From contig NC_021658.1 in NCBI RefSeq assembly GCF_000418325.1, positions 2,914,001 through 2,978,000 on the forward strand: 64,000 nucleotides of DNA, written 5' to 3'. Shown one piece after another: positions 9,627 to 19,232 of this stretch. The stretch comes from Sorangium cellulosum So0157-2 (GTDB lineage: Bacteria; Myxococcota_A; Polyangia; Polyangiales; Polyangiaceae). A program made the translations under genes and the position numbers. Below the pieces are notes generated by a model. It saw only the letters and a list, made by a program, of their open reading frames with translations, searched no databases and was not told the origin of the DNA. Positions within the stretch are counted from its first letter, which is position 1. Every line of letters begins with the position of its first letter.

Positions 9627-10712
9627 ATGAGTGAAAAGCGCGACTTCTACGAAGTTCTTGGCCTCGCGCGAGACGCGACGCCTGACGACATTCGCAAGGC
9701 CTATCGTCAGGCTGCGTTGAAGTACCACCCGGACCGGAACCCCGGCGACGCGTCGGCGGAGGCTCGCTTCAAAGAGGCCACCGAGGCGTACCAGGTCCTC
9801 TCCGACGAGGAGAAGCGCAGGCGGTACGACCAGTTCGGCCACGCCGGCCTCGAGGGGATGGGCGGCGCGGCCGACAGCGACATCTTCTCGCACTTCCAGG
9901 ACATCTTCTCCGAGTTCTTCGGCGGCTTCGGCGGCGGGCAGCGGCGGCGGCGCGGGCCGGCGCGCGGCCAGGACATCCGGGTTCAGCAGCGGCTCTCGCT
10001 GCGCGACGCCCTGCTCGGCTGCAAGCGGGAGGTCGTCCTGCGGACGCCGGTCGCGTGCGACGAGTGCTCCGGCTCGGGCGCGAAGCCGGGGACCAAGCGC
10101 AAGCCGTGCGGCACGTGCGGCGGCGCCGGTCAGGTCTCGACCTCGCGCGGCTTCGTGATGTTCACCCAGACCTGCCCCGAGTGCTCGGGCGAGGGGTCGG
10201 TCATCAAGACGCCGTGCGCCGTCTGCAAGGGGTTCGGGGCGGTCGAGAAGACGCGGAAGGTCGTGGTCAACTTCCCGGCCGGCATCGACGGCGGCCAGCG
10301 GCTGCGGGTGCCGGGCCAGGGCATGCCGGGCGCCCAGGGCGCGCCGCCGGGCGATCTCTACGTCGACGTCGACCTCGCCGCGGACGAGCGCTTCGAGCGC
10401 GACGGCCTCGACCTCATCACGCGCGTGCCCATCTCCTTCGTCGACGCGGCGCTCGGCAGCACGGTCAAGATCGACCTGCCGGACGACACGGCGGTCGACG
10501 TCGAGGTCCCGGCGGGCGTCCAGCCCGGCGAGGTGATCTCGGTCAAGGGCAAGGGCGCGCCGCGGATCGACGGCCGCGGCCGCGGCTCGCTCCAGGTGAT
10601 CGTCCAGGTCGAGGTGCCGCGGAACCTGTCGCCCGCGGCGCAGGAGCTGCTCCGCAGGTTCCAGGACGAGGTGGCGAAGCACCAGCCGGCGGCGAAGGCG
10701 GCGACCGCGTAG
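9627..10712 (+). CDS. dnaJ: Chaperone DnaJ (Hsp40, type I)
   Basis: Co-chaperone that stimulates DnaK ATPase and binds unfolded protein. The 361-aa product has a J domain (about 4-70, HPD motif in KYHPDRNPGD), a G/F-rich linker (EFFGGFGGGQRRR), a zinc-binding region with all four CxxCxGxG repeats (CDECSGSG, CGTCGGAG, CPECSGEG, CAVCKGFG) and the two C-terminal beta domains. Length and domain order are those of a full type I DnaJ. ATG 9627 begins MSEKRDFYEVLG; the frame is open from 9585 but that extension is not part of the family. The stop lies in a 24-bp tandem duplication. Confidence 0.95.
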   Translation: MSEKRDFYEVLGLARDATPDDIRKAYRQAALKYHPDRNPGDASAEARFKEATEAYQVLSDEEKRRRYDQFGHAGLEGMGGAADSDIFSHFQDIFSEFFGGFGGGQRRRRGPARGQDIRVQQRLSLRDALLGCKREVVLRTPVACDECSGSGAKPGTKRKPCGTCGGAGQVSTSRGFVMFTQTCPECSGEGSVIKTPCAVCKGFGAVEKTRKVVVNFPAGIDGGQRLRVPGQGMPGAQGAPPGDLYVDVDLAADERFERDGLDLITRVPISFVDAALGSTVKIDLPDDTAVDVEVPAGVQPGEVISVKGKGAPRIDGRGRGSLQVIVQVEVPRNLSPAAQELLRRFQDEVAKHQPAAKAATA

Positions 10713-10754
10713 CGCCCGTCGCGAGGGCGCGCGTAGCGCCCGTCGCGAGGGCGC
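10707..10754. repeat. 24-bp perfect tandem duplication across the dnaJ stop
   Basis: Bases 10707-10730 are repeated exactly at 10731-10754. The TAG stop of dnaJ (10710-10712) lies at the start of the first copy. The unit differs in sequence from the one at the end of ftsZ, so the two arose separately. Confidence 0.9.
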
Positions 10755-10763
10755 GCCGCGCGC

Positions 10764-11930
10764 TCAGCGCGTCGTGCCGATCCAGGCGCCCGCGCACGCG
10801 AGGCTGAAGGCGATCGGGGCGAGCGCGGTCGCGAACACGACGGCGACGGGCGCCGCGAGGCCGAGCAGCACCAGCGTGCCGACGATGGCGAGCGCCGCGG
10901 AGGCGGCCGGCTCGAGGAGGCTGCCGGTCGACGAGGCCCGGGCGACCAGGTAGCCGGCGAACGGGAACGCCGCGATCGCCCCGGCGACCAGGAGCAGGAG
11001 CGGCGCTGCCGCGGCGGTCGAGGCGTCGCCGCGATCCACCGCCGCGAAGTCGACGCCGAAGCGGTGGCCGAGCGCGACCGCGAGGGCGAGCGTGGTCGTC
11101 ATCACCCCGACCGTCACGAGCGCGCCGAAGGCGATCCAGGTGAGCATCACCGGCCGCTCCGTGCGCCTCAGCGCCTCGCGCACCGTACCGAGCGACGGCG
11201 GCGCGATGTGGGGCAGGAAGCGGCGCTCCCTGCGCTGCGAGCTGTGGGGCGACGCGCTCCGGCGGAGCAGATCGCGCGCGGCCAGGAAGACCACGACGCC
11301 GAGGCCGAGGAGCACCGGGGCCGCGAGGAAGAGCGCGACCGGGCGGCACGCGAAGACGATGTAGTCGTAGGCGCCGTTGAGCAGCATCGCCACGAGCCAC
11401 GCGGCGTTGAAGCGGCGCCCGCCCAGCGGCCGCTTGCGCTCGCGGCCCAGCGCGTAGCCCCAGAGCGAGGCGAAGGAGAGGTGCGCCGGCACGGCGAGCA
11501 GCGCCCGCGCGATGTCGATCGACGAAAGCGGCCGGCCCCACAGGTACACGGCGTTGTGGGCCGACACGAACCCGAGCGCCGCGGCGGCCGCGTAGACGAG
11601 CCCGTCGAACGGCTCGTCCACGGTGCGCAGCCGGGCGATCGGCGCGACCGCCGCGACCTTGAGCCCCTGCTCCAGCGGCGCCGCGACGGCGAACAGGTAG
11701 ACGAGCGTCACCGCGTCGAGCGCGCCGGCGTTCTTGTCGAGGCCTTGCCAGCGCTGGAGGAAGCTCTCGAGCAGCAGCGCCGGCACGAACGCGAGCGCGC
11801 CGAGCACCGCGGTCCCCACCACGAACCGGCGCCTGCCGTAGAGGCGCTGCGACCCGAGGAGGAGCGCGGCGAGCCCCCCGAGCGGCGCGGCGACGGTGGC
11901 GAGCCAGAGGAGCACGGAGGCGGCGTTCAT
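10764..11930 (-). CDS. PrsW-like intramembrane protease family protein
   Basis: A 388-aa polytopic membrane protein matching the PrsW family, whose founding member cleaves an anti-sigma factor within the membrane. Visible family features are the acidic motif in PLEQGLKV (E87-Q88-x-x-K91, where the usual pair is Glu-Glu), the DGLVYAAAAALGF helix, PAH150LSFASLWGYALG, and NGAYDY near 185-190, where His usually replaces Asn. The two substitutions may mean altered or lost catalysis (inference). The C-terminus carries further helices. It is the last gene of a minus-strand run behind an outer-membrane-type protein; substrate is unknown. Confidence 0.7.
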   Translation of the reverse strand: MNAASVLLWLATVAAPLGGLAALLLGSQRLYGRRRFVVGTAVLGALAFVPALLLESFLQRWQGLDKNAGALDAVTLVYLFAVAAPLEQGLKVAAVAPIARLRTVDEPFDGLVYAAAAALGFVSAHNAVYLWGRPLSSIDIARALLAVPAHLSFASLWGYALGRERKRPLGGRRFNAAWLVAMLLNGAYDYIVFACRPVALFLAAPVLLGLGVVVFLAARDLLRRSASPHSSQRRERRFLPHIAPPSLGTVREALRRTERPVMLTWIAFGALVTVGVMTTTLALAVALGHRFGVDFAAVDRGDASTAAAAPLLLLVAGAIAAFPFAGYLVARASSTGSLLEPAASAALAIVGTLVLLGLAAPVAVVFATALAPIAFSLACAGAWIGTTR

Positions 11931-11969
11931 GGCGCGAGCGGCAGGGCGGTGGGGCCGGCGGCGCGGCGG

Positions 11970-12830
11970 CTAGAAGTGGAGCCCGGCGACCGCGGTCAAG
12001 GCGAGCGCCGAGCCCACGCTGGAGCCCTCGGCCGCGAGCAGATCGGCCTTGGCCTGCTGCGGCGCGGCGGCGGCCTCGCCCTTGATCCGGTCGATCTGCG
12101 CCGTGGAGAGGCCGGGCCTGGTCAGCGCCAGGAGCTCCCAGCTCGCGTTCGCGCCGATCGAGAAGACCGGCGAGAGATAGAGGTCGAGCCCGCCGGAGAT
12201 CCTCCCGTAGAAGCCGCGGATCGCGATGGCGTCGGCCGCGCCGCTCACCGCGCTCTTGAAGCTCCCGAGCCCGGCGTAGCCGAAGCCCAGATCGACGTGC
12301 GGGTCGAGCCGGCCGAGCGGGAGGTGCAGGCCGACCTCGCCGCCGAGGCTGAAGAGCTGCCAGTCGTCGAAGAACCCGACCCGCCCGCGCGCGCCCAGCG
12401 TGAAGTAGAGGAGCCGGACGCCCGCCCCGGCGCCGAGGACGCCCCCGTTCGCCGAGCTGGAGATGAACCCGGCCGTGAACTCCTCCTCGTCGATGTTGAA
12501 CGTCTGGAGGCCGACGTTCTCGTAGCCCCCCTCGACGTTCAGCCAGATGAGCTCGAGCCCGCGGCCCGAGTCCTCCTTCTTCGCGTCGTCGAGGCGCCTC
12601 TCCGTGTCGTCGGGCGACACGGGCTCCGGCTCGGGCGTCGTCATCGGAGGTGGCGGCGCAAGGCCGCCGGCCTGCATCGAGGGATCGTACGGGTTCGTCT
12701 GCGCGGGCGCGGCCGCGCCGCCGCCCGGCGACGCCCCCAGGGCCGGCTGGCCCTGCTGCGCCGCGGCGGTGGACGCCGCGGCGGCTGACGCGAGAACGGT
12801 GAGCAGGCAAAGCGCGCGGCGAGCGATCAT
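11970..12830 (-). CDS. Exported beta-rich protein, probably outer membrane
   Basis: A 286-aa product with a signal peptide (MIARRALCLLTVLASAAAASTAAAQ), a Pro-rich acidic linker, and alternating hydrophobic/Gly-rich strands from about residue 85 (LELIWLNVEGGYENVGLQ, LLYFTLGARGRVGFF, PHVDLGFGYAGLG). It ends in Phe after VAGLHF, the classical C-terminal signature of outer-membrane beta-barrels. No named family was recognised. ATG 12830 overlaps the yacG stop (ATGA), so it is translationally coupled to that gene. Confidence 0.7.
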   Translation of the reverse strand: MIARRALCLLTVLASAAAASTAAAQQGQPALGASPGGGAAAPAQTNPYDPSMQAGGLAPPPPMTTPEPEPVSPDDTERRLDDAKKEDSGRGLELIWLNVEGGYENVGLQTFNIDEEEFTAGFISSSANGGVLGAGAGVRLLYFTLGARGRVGFFDDWQLFSLGGEVGLHLPLGRLDPHVDLGFGYAGLGSFKSAVSGAADAIAIRGFYGRISGGLDLYLSPVFSIGANASWELLALTRPGLSTAQIDRIKGEAAAAPQQAKADLLAAEGSSVGSALALTAVAGLHF

Positions 12831-13066
12831 TCGTCCTCTTCCTGAAGGTTGCCGCCGAGCCCATCCGTCCGTCCCCTCGACTCCAGGGCCTCGTCGTCGT
12901 TCGTCGAGGAGACGGGTGGGCCAGGCACCCGGTAGCCGCCGTCGAGCCAGCGGCCGAGATCCACCAGCTTGCACTGGGGCGAGCAGAACGGAAAGACCGG
13001 GTTCTCGGGCCTGGGCCCCGCCGACTTGCGGCAAATCGGGCAACTCGCGCCTGCCGAAGCTCCCAT
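12827..13066 (-). CDS. yacG: DNA gyrase inhibitor / zinc-binding protein YacG
   Basis: A 79-aa protein of the YacG (DUF329) family, a four-cysteine zinc protein that in E. coli binds GyrB and inhibits gyrase. Zinc ligands are CPIC near residue 9 and CSPQC near 28, followed by the diagnostic VDLGRWLDGGYRVPG. The C-terminus is acidic (NLQEEDE). ATG 13066 is preferred; in-frame ATGs at 13090 and 13099 would add 8 or 11 residues. It overlaps the following outer-membrane-type gene by 4 bases. Confidence 0.88.
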   Translation of the reverse strand: MGASAGASCPICRKSAGPRPENPVFPFCSPQCKLVDLGRWLDGGYRVPGPPVSSTNDDEALESRGRTDGLGGNLQEEDE

Positions 13067-13161
13067 GCGGCGTACCGTAGCAGCCTCCATCGCGGGCATG
13101 TAGCCCGCCCGCCTGCTCTGCCCTCCCGCGCGCGGACCGAGCGCGCCGGCGCGGCGCCCGC

Positions 13162-14652
<1,491 letters not shown>

Positions 14653-14732
14653 GCGCCGGACGTAGGGCTTCGAGGGGAGACCGCAAGCAGCGCCGGGACC
14701 GCGCTGGAGGGCGCGCCCCGCGCGCAGGCGGG

Positions 14733-14800
14733 CGACGCGCGCCTGGCCTGGACGAGGTCGCGCGACGCGCGCCTGGCCTGGACGAGGTCGCGCGACGCGC
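14733..14800. repeat. 30-bp tandem duplication next to the TonB-like gene's stop
   Basis: Two exact 30-bp units (14733-14762 and 14763-14792) plus an 8-base partial third copy end directly against the stop codon (14801-14803) of the minus-strand gene that follows. The gap to the HtrA-like gene is otherwise non-coding. Confidence 0.88.
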
Positions 14801-15760
14801 TCAGCCGGGGGGCGCGCCCCGCGCGGCCTCCGTGCGCACCACCTGGACGACGACGTCGACCAGGCGGCCGCCGGGCTGCGCGAACGACGCCTTGCCGCGA
14901 CCGCCCTCGAAGCGCCACGCCAGATCGGCCGGCGCGCCGGTCTCGCCGTCCTCGGCGCCGGCGCGGATCACGGCGCTGACCTCGAGCGTCTGTTTCCCGG
15001 CCGTCACCGCGCCGCGCGCCACGGCGAACGTCCCTCGGCCGAGCAGCGCGATCGTCCGCTTCGCCAGGTTGCCGAGGTGCCGCGCGGGCGGCTCTTCCCC
15101 CTCCGGACGCCACGACGCGATGTGCCCGGCCTCGTCGATGTCGATCACGAAGCGCGCCTTCCCGGCGCTCCCCAGCGGCAGCGTCGCCCAGGTCGGATCC
15201 GCCTGGCACGCCGGCGGGATCGCCCTCGTGAACGCGCGCCCGAGGCTGCGCACCGCGCTCGGGCCGGCCGCCCCGAAGTCGCCCTCTCCGCCCTCGCCCG
15301 CGCCCGTCCGCGCCGCGGCGGGGCGCGCCGCGTCGCCGGCGATCTCGTCCGCCGCCGGCGCCCGGCGCTCGTCCGCGGGCCGTGGCGTCGTCCTGGGCCG
15401 AGGCGTCGCCCTGGGCCGAGGCGCTGCCTGGGCGCGCGGCGCCGTCGCGGGCGGCGCCGGCGCGCCGCCGGTCTCGTCATGGCGCGCCGCGGGCGCCTCG
15501 GGCCGGGCGGCGTCCGCCGGAGCGGGCGCCGCCGGGGCGCGCTCCGGTCCGGCGCGCGCGTCGACCGGGGGCGTGGCGCCGCCGCTGCCCGGCAGCGCCG
15601 CGGTGGTGCCGGTCCAGAGATCGATGGGCTCGCGCTCCGCCGCGGGCGTGGCGGGAGCGCTCGCGGGCGCCTCCGGGGTCAGCCGCGCGGACCCCCACGC
15701 GCCGACGTGGACGAGCGTCGAGACGAGGAGCGCCGGCAGCATCGCTCGTTGATCGCGCAT
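14801..15760 (-). CDS. TonB/TolA-like membrane-anchored protein
   Basis: A 319-aa product with one N-terminal helix (MLPALLVSTLVHVGAWGS, like the TonB anchor), a long Ala/Pro/Arg linker of periplasm-spanning type (about 30-165), and a folded C-terminal domain (from about 180, AGKARFVIDIDEAGHIASW onwards) with beta-alpha character. This is the architecture of TonB-like energy transducers, but no definitive C-terminal TonB motif was recognised and no ExbBD genes are nearby. ATG 15760 (MRDQRAML) is chosen; the frame extends upstream without signal-like features. Confidence 0.5.
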   Translation of the reverse strand: MRDQRAMLPALLVSTLVHVGAWGSARLTPEAPASAPATPAAEREPIDLWTGTTAALPGSGGATPPVDARAGPERAPAAPAPADAARPEAPAARHDETGGAPAPPATAPRAQAAPRPRATPRPRTTPRPADERRAPAADEIAGDAARPAAARTGAGEGGEGDFGAAGPSAVRSLGRAFTRAIPPACQADPTWATLPLGSAGKARFVIDIDEAGHIASWRPEGEEPPARHLGNLAKRTIALLGRGTFAVARGAVTAGKQTLEVSAVIRAGAEDGETGAPADLAWRFEGGRGKASFAQPGGRLVDVVVQVVRTEAARGAPPG

Positions 15761-15885
15761 CCGCTCGCACTCCGGGCCCGGGCCCGGTCGAAGGGCCGCG
15801 GCCCCCAGCACCTCGCTGAAGCCCGTTGCCCGTGGCCCGTGGTTCTGCCAGACAGCACCGCGTCTGCAACGTTCCCGAGCGCGCC

Positions 15886-16698
15886 TTGAAGCTCCTCGCC
15901 CTCTCGACCTCGACCCCGCGCGGCAGCGTCGCGCTCCTCGATGCAGCGAACCTGGACGGTTCCGCCGAGGCGGCCGCGCCTCCGGGCGGCGCCGCCGCCG
16001 ATCGCGCGGCGGCGCTGGGCGCGGGCCCGCGCCTGCTCGCCGCGACGGCGTACGCCGACCTCCACGGCCACGCGGAGCGCATCTTCGGCGCCATCGACGA
16101 GGTGCTCGCCGCGGCGGGCGTGCCGCCCGCGGCGGTCGAGGCGCTCGGCTGCGACGTCGGGCCCGGCTCGTTCACCGGGGTGCGCGTGGCGGTCGCGGCG
16201 GCCAAGGGCATCGCGCTCGCGCTCGACGCCCCGATCGCCGGCGTCACGTCGCTCGAGGCGATGGCCGCGGCCGCGTTCGCCGAGGGCGCGGCGGCCCCCG
16301 GCGATCTGCTCGTCCCGCTGATCGACGCCAAGAAGGGGGAGGTCTTCCTCGCCGCCTTCGACCGGCCCGCCGCGCCGCCGGAGGTGCCGCCGCGGCACCT
16401 GCCGCGCGACGCGGCGTTCGACGCGGTGGCCGCGCTCGCCGCGGGCCGCCGGATCGTCGTCGTCGGCGCTGTCGCCGAGGAGATCGAGGCGCTCCGGCCC
16501 CTCGCCGTCCGCGGCGAGGCGCTGGATTTTCCCGACGCCGCGTGGATCGCGCGCCTCGCGGCGGGCCGGCTCCGGGCCGCCGCGCTGGGCGGCGAGCGCG
16601 GCGCGGCCCGCGGGCACGACCCGGAGCTCCTCGAGCCGCTCTATGTGCGCGCGCCGGACGCGAAGCCAGCCGAGCTGGGATACACTCCGCCCCGATGA
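15886..16698 (+). CDS. tsaB: tRNA threonylcarbamoyladenosine biosynthesis protein TsaB
   Basis: Non-catalytic partner of TsaD in t6A37 tRNA modification. The product keeps the family's N-terminal LLALSTSTPRGSVALLD and the diagnostic DVGPGSFTGVRVAVAAAKGIAL, followed by APIAGVTSLEAMA and LIDAKKGEVF. An Ala/Gly-rich insertion lies between strand 1 and the HAERI-type segment. The start is uncertain: TTG 15886 puts the protein's first residues where family members begin, while TTG 15826 would add 20 residues; neither has a clear ribosome site. The stop overlaps the next gene (ATGA). Confidence 0.85.
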   Translation: MKLLALSTSTPRGSVALLDAANLDGSAEAAAPPGGAAADRAAALGAGPRLLAATAYADLHGHAERIFGAIDEVLAAAGVPPAAVEALGCDVGPGSFTGVRVAVAAAKGIALALDAPIAGVTSLEAMAAAAFAEGAAAPGDLLVPLIDAKKGEVFLAAFDRPAAPPEVPPRHLPRDAAFDAVAALAAGRRIVVVGAVAEEIEALRPLAVRGEALDFPDAAWIARLAAGRLRAAALGGERGAARGHDPELLEPLYVRAPDAKPAELGYTPPR

Positions 16699-17543
16699 CC
16701 AGCTCGTCTGAAGGGGACGGCGTCGCACCCGACGCGGAGCGCGACGCCTCGAGCCCCAGCGACGCGGAGCCCGCGCCGCTGCCCGCTGCGGCTGCGGCGC
16801 CTGCGCGCCCTCGCTCCACCCCCGCCGCGGCGCCCGAGGCGCCCGACGAGCCCTCCGCCCGCGCGGAGCCGGCCGAGTCGGTGCCCGATCCCGAGCGGCT
16901 CCGCGCCCGGTTCGGCCGCCCCTTCGAGGCGGGCGACGTCATCTTCCGCGAGGGCGAGCCCGGGACCGAGGCCTATCTCCTGGAGGAGGGGAGGATCCGG
17001 CTCATCAAGAAGGTCCGCGGCGCCGAGCGCAGCCTGATGGTCCTCAAGCCCGGCGATCTGTTCGGCGAGTCCGCGCTCCTCGGCGGGGCGGCGCGCTCGT
17101 CGACGGCGATCGCGCTGTCCCGCGGCGTCGCGCTCGCGCTCGATCAGGGCACGCTGCAGAACCTCGTCGAGCGCAACCCGGCCGTCGCCCTGCGCATCAT
17201 CAAGCAGCTCGTGGGTCGGCTCCGCGACGCGGAGGACCAGATCGAGATCATGATGCTCGCCGACACGCAGTCGAAGGTGGTGAACGCGCTCCTCAAGCTC
17301 GCGCAGCAGTCGCGCGCCGCGAGCGGCGCCTCGTCGAACGGCGCCTCGTTCGCGATCTCGCCGATGGAGCTGTCGACCCGCGTCGGCCTCGACGTCGACA
17401 CCGTGAAGCGCGCGGTGCAGCAGCTCCGCGAGGGCCAGTACCTGCGCGTCGCCGACGAGCGCCTCGAGATCCCCGACATCGAGGCGCTGCGGAGGTTGTT
17501 CGGCCTGCTCGGCCTCAAGGACGAGATCCGCGGCGAACAGTGA
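16695..17543 (+). CDS. CRP/FNR-family transcriptional regulator
   Basis: A 282-aa regulator with a disordered Ala/Pro/acidic leader (about 1-65), a cyclic-nucleotide-binding fold (about 66-170, FEAGDVIFREGEPGTEAYLLEEG and PGDLFGESALLGG) and a winged helix-turn-helix near the C-terminus (SPMELSTRVGLDVDTVKRAV). The canonical cAMP-contacting Arg-Thr pair appears as ARSSTAIAL, so ligand use is uncertain. The long leader is unusual for the family. It is translationally coupled to tsaB through ATGA; target genes are unknown. Confidence 0.85.
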   Translation: MTSSSEGDGVAPDAERDASSPSDAEPAPLPAAAAAPARPRSTPAAAPEAPDEPSARAEPAESVPDPERLRARFGRPFEAGDVIFREGEPGTEAYLLEEGRIRLIKKVRGAERSLMVLKPGDLFGESALLGGAARSSTAIALSRGVALALDQGTLQNLVERNPAVALRIIKQLVGRLRDAEDQIEIMMLADTQSKVVNALLKLAQQSRAASGASSNGASFAISPMELSTRVGLDVDTVKRAVQQLREGQYLRVADERLEIPDIEALRRLFGLLGLKDEIRGEQ

Positions 17544-17647
17544 GGTCCAGGAATCCCCCGCTCCGGCATCCTAGGCTGACCTGACATCTGCTGAAAGCGG
17601 AATCGCGATCGTGAGGACGCGCCGCGTCTACAAGGCAGATTCGCGGG

Positions 17648-17676
17648 TTGACGTGACCAGCGGCCTGGTTTACTCA
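17648..17676 (+). promoter_or_regulatory. Possible promoter of the Tgl-like gene
   Basis: TTGACG (17648-17653) and TACTCA (17671-17676) are separated by 17 bases in the 216-base gap after the CRP-like gene. The -10 match is weak, so this is a tentative call. Confidence 0.3.
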
Positions 17677-17759
17677 GGGGTCCCCGCAGGGCAGCTCACC
17701 GCTCGCCCTGACGTGCTGCCGCGCTGCGGCGTTGCTCAGCAGCGGAATCAAGATCGCAC

Positions 17760-18620
17760 ATGACATCGCAGCGACACATGACAGCAGCGACCCGCGCGGG
17801 GTGCATCCGCGGCGCGGCTGTCGTCCTGTCGCTCCGGTCGCTGCTCGCGGTTGCGTCGGTTGCGCCGCTCGCGGCGTGCGGCGGCGCGCAGCCCGCGGCG
17901 CAGGCGGACGAGACGCGCTCGCTCGCCGAGTACGATCTCGCGCGCGATGCGTTCCAGCACGGCCGCCTGCGCGAGGCGCTCGCGCACGTCGAGAAGGCGC
18001 TCGCGCTCGACGAGGACAACGCGGAGGCGGCGTATCTGGGCGCGCTGATCCTGCTCGGCTTCTGCGCCGGCGACGCCCACTCGAGCGACTGCCGGTTCGA
18101 CAGCGCCGAGAAGATGGCCCGGCGCGCCCTCGAGGCGAACCCCGAGATGCGGGACGCGAAGAACGCGCTCGGGGTCATCCTCGTGCACCAGCGGCGCTAC
18201 GACGAGGCGATCGCGGTGCTCAAGCCGCTCGCCGGGGACATCCTCTACGCCTCGCCGGAGAAGTCGTGGGGCAACCTGGGCTGGGCGTACCTGCTCAAGG
18301 GCGACAACGACGCGGCGATCGACGCGCTACGCCGCGCCGTCGCGGCGCAGCCCCTCTTCTGCGTGGGGCAGTACCGGCTCGGCCTCGCCTACGAGAAGCG
18401 GGGCGAGCTCGATCTGGCGCGCGAGGCGTTCACCAGGGCGGTCGAGACCGACCAGCCGGAGTGCCGGCGGCTGCAGGACGCGTTCGACGCGCGCGCCCGC
18501 GTCGCCGAGAAGAGGGGGCTTGTCGACGACGCGCGCGCCGATCTCGAGCGGTGCCGCGAGATCGACGCGTCGACGCCGGTGGGGCAGCGCTGCGCTGCAC
18601 AGTTACGGACGTTGCAATAG
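17760..18620 (+). CDS. TPR lipoprotein, Tgl/PilF-PilW-like
   Basis: A 286-aa TPR protein with a lipoprotein signal (SVAPLAACGG). TPR units are visible throughout (LAEYDLARDAFQHGRLREALAHVEKAL; EKSWGNLGWAYLLKGDNDAAI; CVGQYRLGLAYEKRGELDLAREAF). Tgl of Myxococcus and PilF/PilW elsewhere are TPR lipoproteins that assemble the PilQ secretin for type IV pili. Lipid anchor, repeat number and the RodZ-like gene next door fit that family, but no other pilus gene lies in the window. An in-frame ATG at 17778 is an alternative start. Confidence 0.65.
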   Translation: MTSQRHMTAATRAGCIRGAAVVLSLRSLLAVASVAPLAACGGAQPAAQADETRSLAEYDLARDAFQHGRLREALAHVEKALALDEDNAEAAYLGALILLGFCAGDAHSSDCRFDSAEKMARRALEANPEMRDAKNALGVILVHQRRYDEAIAVLKPLAGDILYASPEKSWGNLGWAYLLKGDNDAAIDALRRAVAAQPLFCVGQYRLGLAYEKRGELDLAREAFTRAVETDQPECRRLQDAFDARARVAEKRGLVDDARADLERCREIDASTPVGQRCAAQLRTLQ

Positions 18621-18637
18621 GCCCTCGGCGCTCCTCG

Positions 18638-18657
18638 CTCCGAGAAGGATCTCGGGG
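18638..18657. terminator. Hairpin between the Tgl-like and RodZ-like genes
   Basis: An 8-bp stem (CTCCGAGA / TCTCGGGG, one G-T pair) closes a 4-base AGGA loop. No T-run follows, so it could be a pause, processing or weak termination signal. Confidence 0.35.
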
Positions 18658-18728
18658 AGCGTTAAGGGGTTGAGCAACGGTTCTCGGGGTGAGTAGAGTG
18701 ACGACCGAATGACGATGGGTGGAATGGG

Positions 18729-19163
18729 ATGGAGTCGATCGGACGCTACCTGAGACGCACGCGTGAGGCCCGAGCCATGAGCGTGGAGGAGGTCGCCCGC
18801 GCCACGCGCATCCCTGTGATCTCCATCGAGCGGATCGAGGCAGATCACTTCGATGACCTGCCCGGCGAGGTGTTCGTCCGCGGGTTCCTGAAGGCGTATG
18901 CCCGCGCCGTCTCGCTCCCGATGGAGGAGGTGCTGGCCCGGTACACGGCGAGCCGCCGGATCGCGCTGGTGACGCCGCTGCCTATCGCGGCGCCCGCGCG
19001 CCGCACCCAGAGCCGGCGGTTCGGGGTCGCGATCGCGTTCGTGCTGCTGCTCATCCTGTTCACGCTGGCGCTCAGCATCGTGCTCCGGCCCCGCGGCCAC
19101 GACATGCCTCCGGAGCTGTCCGAGGGCACCGTCGCGGGGGCGAGTACCTCGCTCTCGGCCTGA
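18729..19163 (+). CDS. RodZ-like HTH protein with one membrane helix, truncated
   Basis: A 144-aa product with an N-terminal HTH_25 domain typical of RodZ (SIGRYLRRTREARAMSVEEVARATRIPV, then EVFVRGFLKAYA), a basic juxtamembrane stretch and one transmembrane helix (about 100-120). RodZ links MreB to the membrane and normally continues into a periplasmic beta domain of over 100 residues; here only about 24 residues follow the helix. The gene lies between a Tgl-like lipoprotein and recO. Confidence 0.72.
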   Translation: MESIGRYLRRTREARAMSVEEVARATRIPVISIERIEADHFDDLPGEVFVRGFLKAYARAVSLPMEEVLARYTASRRIALVTPLPIAAPARRTQSRRFGVAIAFVLLLILFTLALSIVLRPRGHDMPPELSEGTVAGASTSLSA

Positions 19164-19232
19164 GGGCCAAATTTTCGCCGCGCGCTCGCCGCGGCTCGCG
19201 GTTCAACCTGCCGTTCCCTGCCATCTCCTGCC

